Shown here: one piece after another, positions 1 through 5,663 of the stretch
Position numbering within the stretch: position 1 is the stretch's first letter
How the letters are laid out: every line of letters starts with the position of its first letter
NCBI GenBank assembly: GCA_003224665.1
Contig: QHZM01000029.1
Location: 1 to 6,542, forward strand
Length of the DNA: 6,542 nt
Reading direction: 5' to 3'
From: Acidobacteriota bacterium
GTDB taxonomy: Bacteria; Acidobacteriota; Terriglobia; UBA7540
Notes under the pieces: generated by a model
The model's input: the letters and a program-made list of their open reading frames with translations, nothing else
The model's database searches: none
What the model was told of the DNA's origin: nothing
Translations under genes and position numbers: made by a program

Positions 1-22
1 AAACGCATTGCGCTCTGATCAA
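1..22 (-). CDS. Possible start of a divergent gene (partial, speculative)
   Basis: On the reverse strand a perfect Shine-Dalgarno sequence, AAGGAGG (27-33), is followed after four bases by a TTG codon at 22-20. The frame stays open to the window edge, only seven codons. An ATG at 8-6 is also available but lies 18 bases from the Shine-Dalgarno, too far to be a good match. The only support is this ribosome-site arrangement and the fact that the region between it and the next gene has regulatory-looking palindromes, as divergent promoters often do. It could equally be chance. No product can be suggested. Confidence 0.15.
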
Positions 23-143
23 GGGACCTCCTTGTCACAGGGCTCGTAGATCCCTCTCTCTGTCTTCCCCCTAAGTGAAGCCCGAATGGTAGGTCGGGAC
101 TATTTCGGGGGTGAATGCGGTGTTGCCCGCCTGCGGAGGTCTA

Positions 144-159
144 TGTGACGGCCATCACA
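144..159. promoter_or_regulatory. CRP/FNR-family operator, near-perfect palindrome
   Basis: TGTGACGGCCATCACA has both half-sites of the CRP consensus (TGTGA-N6-TCACA) without a mismatch, and the spacer core GGCC is itself palindromic. It sits about 65 bp upstream of the extended -10 candidate at 214-222, in the range for activation from upstream. A half-degenerate copy starts 22 bp downstream (166-181). The half-sites fit CRP-type regulators better than FNR (TTGAT-N4-ATCAA). The regulator, its signal and whether it activates or represses cannot be read from the sequence. Confidence 0.5.
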
Positions 160-165
160 ACGGTC

Positions 166-181
166 TGTGACCTAGCTCATG
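166..181. promoter_or_regulatory. Degenerate second CRP-like site
   Basis: TGTGACCTAGCTCATG keeps a perfect left half-site (TGTGA) and three of five bases of the right half (TCATG against TCACA) with the same six-base spacer. It begins exactly 22 bp after the upstream palindrome, about two helical turns, so two dimers could bind on the same face of the DNA. The right half is weak, so this may be a low-affinity auxiliary site or chance. Confidence 0.3.
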
Positions 182-213
182 GTCGTCACTCGGACGAAGG
201 GCCTAAGCTTGGG

Positions 214-222
214 TGGTAAAAT
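214..222 (+). promoter_or_regulatory. Candidate extended -10 promoter
   Basis: TGGTAAAAT reads as a TGn extension followed by TAAAAT, a five-of-six match to the sigma-70 -10 box. The -35 position (around 194-199) has no good match, which is common for activator-dependent or extended -10 promoters. The CRP-like sites upstream fit that picture. Transcription would start near 229 and leave an untranslated leader of about 100 bases before the cytochrome gene at 329. Confidence 0.35.
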
Positions 223-253
223 GACGATGGTACGGAATAGAGCGGTGAGTGCT

Positions 254-283
254 TTGAAAGACAAGGGGAAGTGAGCATCTTAT
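254..283 (+). promoter_or_regulatory. Alternative sigma-70-like promoter
   Basis: TTGAAA (254-259, five of six against TTGACA) is followed after 18 bases by TCTTAT (278-283, four of six). The overlapping TTATAT at 280-285 is an alternative -10 but gives a 20-base spacer. Transcription would start near 290, leaving a short leader before 329. It is weaker than the candidate at 214-222 in its -10 but better in its -35. Confidence 0.25.
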
Positions 284-328
284 ATGCGGCCGCGAGTGGT
301 GTCAGCCGCGACAAGGGAGGATTACTAA

Positions 329-1759
329 ATGTTGCGTCGAGCGTCAAAGGCAAGCTTATTGGCTACTGCTTTCGGGGTGAGCTATCTCTTCTGGCTGTTC
401 CTTGGAGCGATCCCCCGCACATCTGCGATACCTGCGTTTGCACGTAAATATCAGACCTCATGCACGACCTGTCACAATAACTTCACGGAGCTCAACGACT
501 TCGGAGAAGCATTCAAGAAGAACGGCTTCAAGTTCCCCAAAGACGACGAAACCTTCGTAAAGGAGCCCCCCGTGATGCTGGGGGCGAAGGCGCAGCGTGA
601 AGCATTTCCAAAGGCCATTTATCCAGGGGAAATTCCGGGAACCATTCCCATTGGCTTCCGGTATTCGGGTTTCGCCACCTACAACTCCAAGCAGCCTTTG
701 GCTTTGGGTTTCCTGCCTCGAACGGACCTGTTCACTCCTGACACTTTTGCGATAATCGCCGCGGGGAGCTTCGGACCGAACATCTCGTTTTGGGTTGACG
801 ATGACATCTCCGCAGAGGGATCGGGTGCCGAAGGGGGTCTTGGGGACGGATACCTGAAAGTAAACGACCTCGGCCATTACATCAGGTTGCCCAAGGACGC
901 TCTCAACGTTCGCTTCGGGCAGTTCGAATTGGACCTGCCCTTTACCCAGGCCAGGACCATCAACCTCAGCGACTATGATATTTACGGCCAGACGAGCAAC
1001 ATTGCGTCTTTGCCGGGAACCACAGCGAATCCCTTTGCGCTCGGCGCGTCTCAGCGTGGGATCGAAATCGGTGGCTATCCTAACGACGGGAATTTCTCCT
1101 GGTCGGCTACCCTGCTGAACGGCAACAACGGCGACCCGGCATCGCGTAACTCCAAGGACGTTTATATCCGGGTGTCAGAACGGTTTAACCTCGAGCGAGA
1201 TGCCAGCGTCCGGAAAGAGGTCCAAGCGGCAGGGCCCACGGGTCCGCGCGACCACACTTCCCTGCGCTTGGGAAGCTTTTACTACTACGGTCGAAATGCA
1301 CTTAACGCCGACCGCGTCGCTTTTCCGGAATTCGGCGTGATTCACGAGCCGTTTTATCGGGTCGGTGGCGACTTCCGATTCAAGTACCGCCAATTCGAGC
1401 TCTATGGACTAGGAATGTACGGCCATGACGCCAATCTTATTCCCAACTTCACAACTTTCGGCTTGGACCAGGGGCCTCCGGTCACTTTCAATGGAGGCTT
1501 CGCCGAAGCAGAGTATTGGTTTTACCCATGGCTCATCGGGATCATGCGGTTCGACGCTGTGAATTCACCGACCGACTTTCTCAATGGGGTTTCGCGTCGA
1601 AACACGAGAAATCGCTATGGGCCGGGCGTGCAATTCCTGGTTCGTAGCAATATCAAAGTAGCTTTTGAGTACCAGCGCAAATGGGAGCAGTCGGCGGGCG
1701 AGCCCGGCAAATTCTTTCGGCCTAGCGGCTTTGCGACTGGGATCGATTACTCTTTCTGA
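329..1759 (+). CDS. Fused monohaem cytochrome c - outer-membrane porin (Cyc2-like)
   Basis: A 476-residue exported protein. The N-terminus has positive charges (LRR) and a hydrophobic stretch at about 9-27, then small residues suited to signal peptidase (around TSA, 31-33). Just after it is one c-type haem site, CTTCH (C45, C48, H49), embedded in a pattern PAFARK-x5-C-x2-CH followed by L-x-DFGEAFKKNGF. The remaining 400 or so residues have the alternating polar/aromatic composition, Gly/Asn/Asp-rich turns and terminal Phe of an outer-membrane beta-barrel; it ends DYSF. One haem at the mature N-terminus plus a C-terminal barrel, with total length near 480, is the architecture of Cyc2, the outer-membrane Fe(II) oxidase of iron oxidisers. 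The same architecture also occurs in uncharacterised cytochrome-porins, so iron oxidation is not established. Likely role: moving electrons across the outer membrane. The ATG at 329 is supported by GGGAGG at 315-320. A cupredoxin gene follows 55 bp later. The barrel and Cyc2 relation are inferred by eye. Confidence 0.8.
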   Translation: MLRRASKASLLATAFGVSYLFWLFLGAIPRTSAIPAFARKYQTSCTTCHNNFTELNDFGEAFKKNGFKFPKDDETFVKEPPVMLGAKAQREAFPKAIYPGEIPGTIPIGFRYSGFATYNSKQPLALGFLPRTDLFTPDTFAIIAAGSFGPNISFWVDDDISAEGSGAEGGLGDGYLKVNDLGHYIRLPKDALNVRFGQFELDLPFTQARTINLSDYDIYGQTSNIASLPGTTANPFALGASQRGIEIGGYPNDGNFSWSATLLNGNNGDPASRNSKDVYIRVSERFNLERDASVRKEVQAAGPTGPRDHTSLRLGSFYYYGRNALNADRVAFPEFGVIHEPFYRVGGDFRFKYRQFELYGLGMYGHDANLIPNFTTFGLDQGPPVTFNGGFAEAEYWFYPWLIGIMRFDAVNSPTDFLNGVSRRNTRNRYGPGVQFLVRSNIKVAFEYQRKWEQSAGEPGKFFRPSGFATGIDYSF

Positions 1760-1814
1760 TTTGTGAGCTTCCCGCGGGGCACGTAATGGGAAACCAATTC
1801 AAGCGAGGTAAAGT

Positions 1815-2426
1815 ATGGAATACTTTGGGACCAGAGCAATTCTCTTGTTCTTCATCCTTTTCGGCGGTCTCTCAACGCGCTTGAGCTGGGCGGGAGAAAT
1901 CAAAGGCAAAGTGACCGTCCAGGGCATTCGCTCGGCCGAGAACATCGCTGTCTATGCGGAGGCGATTCCGGGCAAGAATTTCGATCCGCCAGCTCAGCAC
2001 GCGGTGATCGACCAGAAGAAAATGACCTTCATCCCTCATGTGATGATCGTACTCAAGGGCACCACGGTGGACTTCCTGAATAGCGACCGCGTGGGCCACA
2101 ACGTCTACTGGCCATCGGTCAGTGGGAACAAAAAGCTGGCGCATAATCTGGGGACTTGGCCTCAGGGCGTGAAGAAGTCGTTCCAGTTCAACGATCTGGG
2201 CGCCGCTTCGCTCCTCTGCAACGTTCACCTGGAGATGTCCGGTTACGTTGTCGTCGTATCCACGCCCTATTTTGCTGTCACTGACAAGGAGGGGACCTTT
2301 GAAATCGAGAACGTCCCATCCGGTCATTACACATTGAAGACGTGGAGTGAGGAGGGGAAACCTGTTACGCTGGCGGTCGACGCTTCGAGCGGCACGGTCA
2401 ACGTTGAACTTACCGTGAAAAAATAG
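1815..2426 (+). CDS. Secreted cupredoxin (plastocyanin-like) with C-terminal beta-sandwich
   Basis: A 203-residue periplasmic protein. Residues 1-26 form a signal peptide with cleavage probable after SWA. The cupredoxin part (about 28-148) has a full candidate type 1 copper site: H95 in DRVGHNVYW, then C135, H138 and M141 in LLCNVHLEM. The Cys-x2-His-x2-Met spacing is shorter than the Cys-x2-His-x4-Met of plant plastocyanin but fits cupredoxin-like proteins annotated near methylamine-utilisation genes. Residues 150-203 (FAVTDKEGTFEIENVPSGHYTLKTW) match the carboxypeptidase-regulatory/transthyretin-like fold, often used for surface or protein contacts. It probably carries electrons in the periplasm between the upstream cytochrome-porin and the downstream Rieske/cyt b complex; that partnership is inference from gene order. 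GAGG at 1805-1808, six bases before ATG 1815, supports the start. It sits 29 bp before the next gene, so co-transcription is likely. Confidence 0.75.
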   Translation: MEYFGTRAILLFFILFGGLSTRLSWAGEIKGKVTVQGIRSAENIAVYAEAIPGKNFDPPAQHAVIDQKKMTFIPHVMIVLKGTTVDFLNSDRVGHNVYWPSVSGNKKLAHNLGTWPQGVKKSFQFNDLGAASLLCNVHLEMSGYVVVVSTPYFAVTDKEGTFEIENVPSGHYTLKTWSEEGKPVTLAVDASSGTVNVELTVKK

Positions 2427-2455
2427 GAACATTCGAGACCCGGGGAATCGTCCGG

Positions 2456-4408
2456 ATGAAAGCTCGTTCAAAGCTCGTCGATCTCGATTGGCTGGAGTCC
2501 AACTTCCCCTGCATGCAGGCGTGTCCGGTGCACACGCAGGCGGGGCGGTACGTGACGCTCATCGCTGAGGGGCGGTACGAAGAAGCGTACCGGTACGCCC
2601 GCGAGCCTAATCCTTTCGCCTCGATTTGCGGTCGCGTGTGCGGTCACCCCTGCGAGACCGCCTGCCGGCGCGGGCATTTGGACGCTCCGATTTCCATCCG
2701 CGCGCTCAAGCGCTTCGTCACCGAGCGCTACGGGCCGGAGTCTCGTAACCCCATCGATGTCTTTCCGGAAAAGCCGAAGATCACTCATCCCGAGAAAGTG
2801 GCCGTTATAGGTTCCGGGCCGGCAGGGCTCTCCGCCGCGCACGACTTGGCACTGCTCGGCTATCCCGTGACGGTCTTTGAGGCCTCGCAAGTGCCGGGCG
2901 GCATGATGCGTCTGGGCATCCCGGAATACCGCCTGCCGCGAGACGTTCTCCAGGCGCAGGTCCGCGAAATCCTTGATCTCGGCCCCGAACTCCGGCTGAA
3001 CGCGCGCCTGGGCAGGGACTTTTCGCTGGCTGATCTTCGCCAACAAGGTTTCAAGGCTTTCCTGCTTGCTCTGGGACTGCACCGCAGCCGCGACCTGACC
3101 GTGCCGGGGAACGATCTGGACGGCGTCGTGAAGGGTATCGATTTCCTGCTCAACGTGAATCTCGGCTACCGATTTTCCATCGGCAAACGGGTGGTGGTGA
3201 TTGGTGGGGGCAATGTGGCCATCGACGTGGCGCGCTCCGCCCTGCGCCGGCAGCAACAGTTGACGCTGGAAACTCTCAGCAGTTCGCTCCTGCCCGACAG
3301 CTTGACCCCGAGCGAACTGGATGTCGCCATGAAGGAGTTGATGGACGTCTCACGCGCAGCGCTGCGGATGGGTGCGCGGGAAGTTCACCTCGTGTGCCTG
3401 GAATCGCGCGAGGAGATGCCCGCTTTCGAGGATGAAATCGAAGAAGGTCTGTCGGAGGGATTGAAGGTCCATCCTTCGCTCGGACCGAAGCGATTTATCG
3501 GCGCGAACGGAAAGGTCAGCGGACTTGAGACCATCCGCTGCTCCTCGGTATTCGATGTCCAGCACCGATTCAATCCCACCTTCGAAGCTGGAACGGAAAG
3601 CATCATTCCCTGCGACACGGCCATCCTGGCGATCGGTCAGGCCTCTGACCTATCTTTCCTCGCTCCCGCCGACGGAGTCGAGACCACCCGCCAAGGGATG
3701 GTCAAAGTTAACCCCGACACTCTGATGTCTACCGCGCCCGGAATTTTTGCGGCGGGTGATATCGCCTTCGGGCCGCGCCTCATCATCAGCGCGGTGGCGG
3801 ACGGCAAGAAAGCGGCCGAACAGATCGACCGTTATCTGCTGGGAGCGGGGTGGAAACCTCGGCCCAGGTACGTGCAAGTCACCGTGCTCGACCATCACCA
3901 GATGGCGGCGGACTTTGATGAGTATTCCCGTCTTCAGGTCCCTGTGATCCCGCTCGACCGGCGGACGGGGGTGGCGGAAGTCGAAACAGGTTACACGGAG
4001 GATCAGGCCCGACGGGAGGCGTCGCGTTGTCTTCAGTGCTGGGTCAACACCATCTTCGATGGCAATGAAGCCGAAGGTACGGAGTGCATTCTGTGCGGCG
4101 GTTGCGTGGACGTGTGTCCCGAAAACTGCCTCCAACTGGTGCCCCTGAGCCAGGTCAGGTTTTCCGAGGAGACCCAGGGCCGCCTGGCCGCGGAGGCCGG
4201 CTTTCATCAGGGGATCTTGCAACACTTGGAGGCTCAAGAATTGACAGCCAGCGAAGGCTCGGTCATGGTGAAGGACGAAACGATCTGCATCCGCTGCGGT
4301 CTGTGCGCCGAACGATGCCCGGCGCACACCATCACGATGGAAGCATTCGAGGTTTTCGATCGCGATCCGAAAATCATCCCCGTCGAGAAGATCATCGGAC
4401 GAAAATGA
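2456..4408 (+). CDS. GltD-like FAD/NAD(P) oxidoreductase with C-terminal 2[4Fe-4S] ferredoxin domain
   Basis: A 650-residue cytoplasmic flavo-iron-sulfur protein. Residues 1-105 are the N-terminal cluster domain of glutamate synthase small subunit (C19, C23, C58, C62, C66, C70; the ICGRVCGHPCETAC block). Residues 113-460 are the pyridine nucleotide-disulfide oxidoreductase module: FAD site VIGSGPAG (117-124), second dinucleotide site VIGGGNVAIDVAR (248-260) and the FAD-closing motif AAGD (432-435). After the usual GltD end (RCLQC, 524-528) comes a ferredoxin tail with C544, C547, C550, C554 and C611, C614, C617, C621, the two halves separated by an unusually long linker. GltD proteins are normally 450-500 residues, so the tail adds about 150. 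No large glutamate synthase subunit is adjacent; the stop overlaps the Rieske start (ATGA). It therefore more likely exchanges electrons between NAD(P)(H) and the Rieske/cyt b complex than makes glutamate. About 40 extra residues sit at 265-302 in the NAD(P) domain. Start supported by GGGGA eight to nine bases upstream. Confidence 0.85.
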   Translation: MKARSKLVDLDWLESNFPCMQACPVHTQAGRYVTLIAEGRYEEAYRYAREPNPFASICGRVCGHPCETACRRGHLDAPISIRALKRFVTERYGPESRNPIDVFPEKPKITHPEKVAVIGSGPAGLSAAHDLALLGYPVTVFEASQVPGGMMRLGIPEYRLPRDVLQAQVREILDLGPELRLNARLGRDFSLADLRQQGFKAFLLALGLHRSRDLTVPGNDLDGVVKGIDFLLNVNLGYRFSIGKRVVVIGGGNVAIDVARSALRRQQQLTLETLSSSLLPDSLTPSELDVAMKELMDVSRAALRMGAREVHLVCLESREEMPAFEDEIEEGLSEGLKVHPSLGPKRFIGANGKVSGLETIRCSSVFDVQHRFNPTFEAGTESIIPCDTAILAIGQASDLSFLAPADGVETTRQGMVKVNPDTLMSTAPGIFAAGDIAFGPRLIISAVADGKKAAEQIDRYLLGAGWKPRPRYVQVTVLDHHQMAADFDEYSRLQVPVIPLDRRTGVAEVETGYTEDQARREASRCLQCWVNTIFDGNEAEGTECILCGGCVDVCPENCLQLVPLSQVRFSEETQGRLAAEAGFHQGILQHLEAQELTASEGSVMVKDETICIRCGLCAERCPAHTITMEAFEVFDRDPKIIPVEKIIGRK

Positions 4409-4887
4409 GCGAACCCGAGAAACCTTCACCCGGAGGGGACGCCAACCGCCGTGATTTTTTCAACGAGGTGGCCTCGGTCGCGTTGGGGATCGCGGGCCTT
4501 GGCGCAGCGGTGGTCACCTACCGGTTTCTTTCGCCCAACGTGCTGTTCGAACCGTCTCCAACCTTTCGGGCAGGCAACCCCGACCTGTTTCCGGTCAACT
4601 CCATGACGTACCTTCAGGACCAGCAGGTGTACATCGTGCGGACGAAAGAGGGCTTTTACGCCGTCTCGGCAGTCTGCACGCATCTCGGCTGCATTACCCA
4701 GTGGAAGCCGGAAGCCGATCAGATAGCCTGTCCCTGCCACGGGAGTAAGTTCAGACCCGATGGCACCAAAATCGAAGGGCCCGCTCCACGCCCTCTGCCC
4801 CATTTCGCCATTACGCTCACTGCAGAGGGTGAGCTGATGGTGGATAAACTTGAAGTTGTGAAACCCAGCCAGATCCTGAAAGTGTGA
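4405..4887 (+). CDS. Rieske [2Fe-2S] iron-sulfur protein of a cytochrome bc complex
   Basis: A 160-residue Rieske subunit that would pass electrons from the quinol oxidation site to a c-type cytochrome or cupredoxin on the periplasmic side. A Tat-like twin-arginine motif (NRRDFF, R15-R16) precedes a single hydrophobic anchor at about 22-41, as in uncleaved Rieske signal-anchors. The cluster boxes are complete: CTHLGC (ligands C91, H93; disulfide C96) and CPCHGSKF (ligands C109, H112; disulfide C111). S114, which hydrogen-bonds the cluster, is present. The position occupied by Tyr in high-potential Rieske proteins is F116, which suggests a lowered potential and menaquinol use (inference). The ATG at 4405 overlaps the stop of the upstream gene. 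The frame is open farther upstream to 4084, but that part lies inside the ferredoxin-coding sequence and the twin-arginine N-terminus fits 4405. The short size, about 160 residues, is like b6f-type Rieske proteins. Confidence 0.92.
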   Translation: MSEPEKPSPGGDANRRDFFNEVASVALGIAGLGAAVVTYRFLSPNVLFEPSPTFRAGNPDLFPVNSMTYLQDQQVYIVRTKEGFYAVSAVCTHLGCITQWKPEADQIACPCHGSKFRPDGTKIEGPAPRPLPHFAITLTAEGELMVDKLEVVKPSQILKV

Positions 4888-5663
4888 GGAGGCCTGTGGC
4901 TACAAGTTCCCTCGCTCAGGCGTTCGGTCGATTGCGTGCGACACAGGTCTGGAAATCCATTTTTCGCCGTGGCCCGGCACGCACCAACCGGACGCGGAGT
5001 CTCGCCGTCTTCGGCAACCTCTTCCTGCACGCGCTGCCGGTGAAGGTGCGGGACAAGTCCTTGCGCGTTCGTGCCACGTATTATCTCGGTTCGATCACCT
5101 TTTTTCTATTCGTGGTCCTCGTGATAACGGGCATCCTGCTGATGCTCTACTATCACCCCGCCGTCCCGCAGGCCTACCGCGACATGAAAGACCTCGGCTT
5201 CGTCGTTTCCAACGGGGTTTTCCTGCGGAATCTTCACCGGCTGGCTGCGCAGGCGATGGTCGTTGCCGTCTTCTGGCACATGTTCCACGTTTTCTACCGC
5301 GGCGGGTACCGGCCTCCTCGCGAGTTCAACTGGGTGGTGGGCGTCGGATTACTCCTGGTCACGCTTTTCTTGAGCTACACGGGCTACCTGCTACCCTGGG
5401 ACCAACTGGCCTTTTGGGCCATCACGGTAGGGACCAACATCATTTCCGCGATGCCGATTCTGGGCAGGCCGGTTCGTTTCATGCTGCTGGGTGGCAACCT
5501 GGTCGGCGAAAACGCCTTGCTTCGGTTTTATGTCCTGCATTGCGTTATCCTGCCCCTCATCGCCATCGTGCTGGTCGGCGTTCACTTCTGGCGGATCCAG
5601 AAAGATGGCGGTCTGACTGTGAAAGAGACCTTCCAAGAAGAAAATGGTCGAAAAGAAGAATAG
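4884..5663 (+). CDS. Cytochrome b N-terminal half (b6-like, two b haems)
   Basis: A 259-residue inner-membrane protein, the haem-carrying half of a split cytochrome b. Four hydrophobic helices are visible (about 69-90, 117-138, 150-170, 213-236). The haem ligands are H118 and H132 in the second helix (13 residues between) and H219 and H234 in the fourth (14 between); the 14 spacing is the b6f-type pattern. The quinol-site PWDQ motif is at 171-174. The residue matching the haem c(i) cysteine of cyanobacterial/plant b6 (YCLGG) is tyrosine (YYLGS, Y67), so covalent haem c(i) is not expected. A basic N-terminal extension of some 50 residues (about 1-55) precedes the first helix, longer than plant b6. 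Start choice: GTG 4884 overlaps the Rieske stop (GTGA); GTG 4896 lies three bases after a strong GAGGAGG and would give 255 residues. The gene overlaps the next by 20 bases. Confidence 0.92.
   Translation: MRRPVATSSLAQAFGRLRATQVWKSIFRRGPARTNRTRSLAVFGNLFLHALPVKVRDKSLRVRATYYLGSITFFLFVVLVITGILLMLYYHPAVPQAYRDMKDLGFVVSNGVFLRNLHRLAAQAMVVAVFWHMFHVFYRGGYRPPREFNWVVGVGLLLVTLFLSYTGYLLPWDQLAFWAITVGTNIISAMPILGRPVRFMLLGGNLVGENALLRFYVLHCVILPLIAIVLVGVHFWRIQKDGGLTVKETFQEENGRKEE
4886..4892 (+). promoter_or_regulatory. Strong ribosome binding site bearing on the cytochrome b start
   Basis: GAGGAGG lies just after the Rieske stop codon and three bases before GTG 4896. If used, it places the cytochrome b start at 4896 rather than the stop-overlapping GTG at 4884, which has no visible Shine-Dalgarno. 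The short spacing is less than ideal, so the choice between the two starts is open; the difference is four residues. Confidence 0.4.

Larger units (their letters stand above)
1..328. other. Upstream leader / intergenic region
   Basis: I see no convincing complete gene in this stretch. It contains a CRP-type palindrome with a degenerate tandem copy (144-181), an extended -10 promoter candidate (214-222), a second weaker promoter candidate (254-283), and a good ribosome binding site for the first gene, GGGAGG at 315-320, eight bases before the ATG at 329. Between 67 and 111 there are short nested complementary blocks: CCCCC 67-71 with GGGGG 107-111, and CCCGA 81-85 with TCGGG 94-98. They could fold but have no T-run, so they do not look like an intrinsic terminator. 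On the reverse strand a perfect AAGGAGG (27-33) hints at a gene diverging off the left edge. The long leader between the promoter candidates and the first ATG (about 40-110 bases) is unassigned. Confidence 0.6.

Noticed and set aside
67..111. Possible terminator hairpin from nested C- and G-runs
   Set aside because: Stems are only five or six pairs with mismatched interiors and there is no following T-run.
229..244. Possible sigma-54 promoter (TGGTACGGAATAGAGC)
   Set aside because: The -24-like half is good (TGGTACG) but the spacing from GG to GC is one base too long and the TT of the -12 element is missing.
1769..1792. TTCCC/GGGAA inverted repeat and the CCCGCGGG palindrome between the first two genes
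   Set aside because: The stem is five pairs with a 14-base loop and no T-run, and the next gene starts 23 bases later; not enough for a terminator or a regulatory element.
1872..2471. Long antisense open frame opposite the cupredoxin gene
   Set aside because: It is opposite a gene with a clear signal peptide and copper site; its translation has no recognisable motif and is rich in Arg/His/Asp as expected of a reverse-strand shadow in GC-rich DNA.
2468..3256. Long antisense open frame opposite the first part of the GltD-like gene
   Set aside because: The forward strand carries unmistakable Cys and dinucleotide-binding motifs here; the antisense product has low-complexity shadow composition and no motif.
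4084..4404. Open reading frame extending upstream of the Rieske gene in the same frame (GTG at 4084)
   Set aside because: It lies wholly within the ferredoxin-coding part of the preceding gene in another frame, its translation has no recognisable domain, and the Tat-like N-terminus of the Rieske protein begins just after ATG 4405.
2456..4408. Annotation as true glutamate synthase small subunit (gltD)
   Set aside because: No large subunit is adjacent, there is an added ferredoxin tail, and the gene overlaps the Rieske gene; homology to GltD is retained in the call but not the metabolic role.
3650..4429. Antisense open frame opposite the ferredoxin tail
   Set aside because: Same argument: forward-strand cluster motifs explain the sequence, and the antisense frame shows no domain or ribosome site of note.
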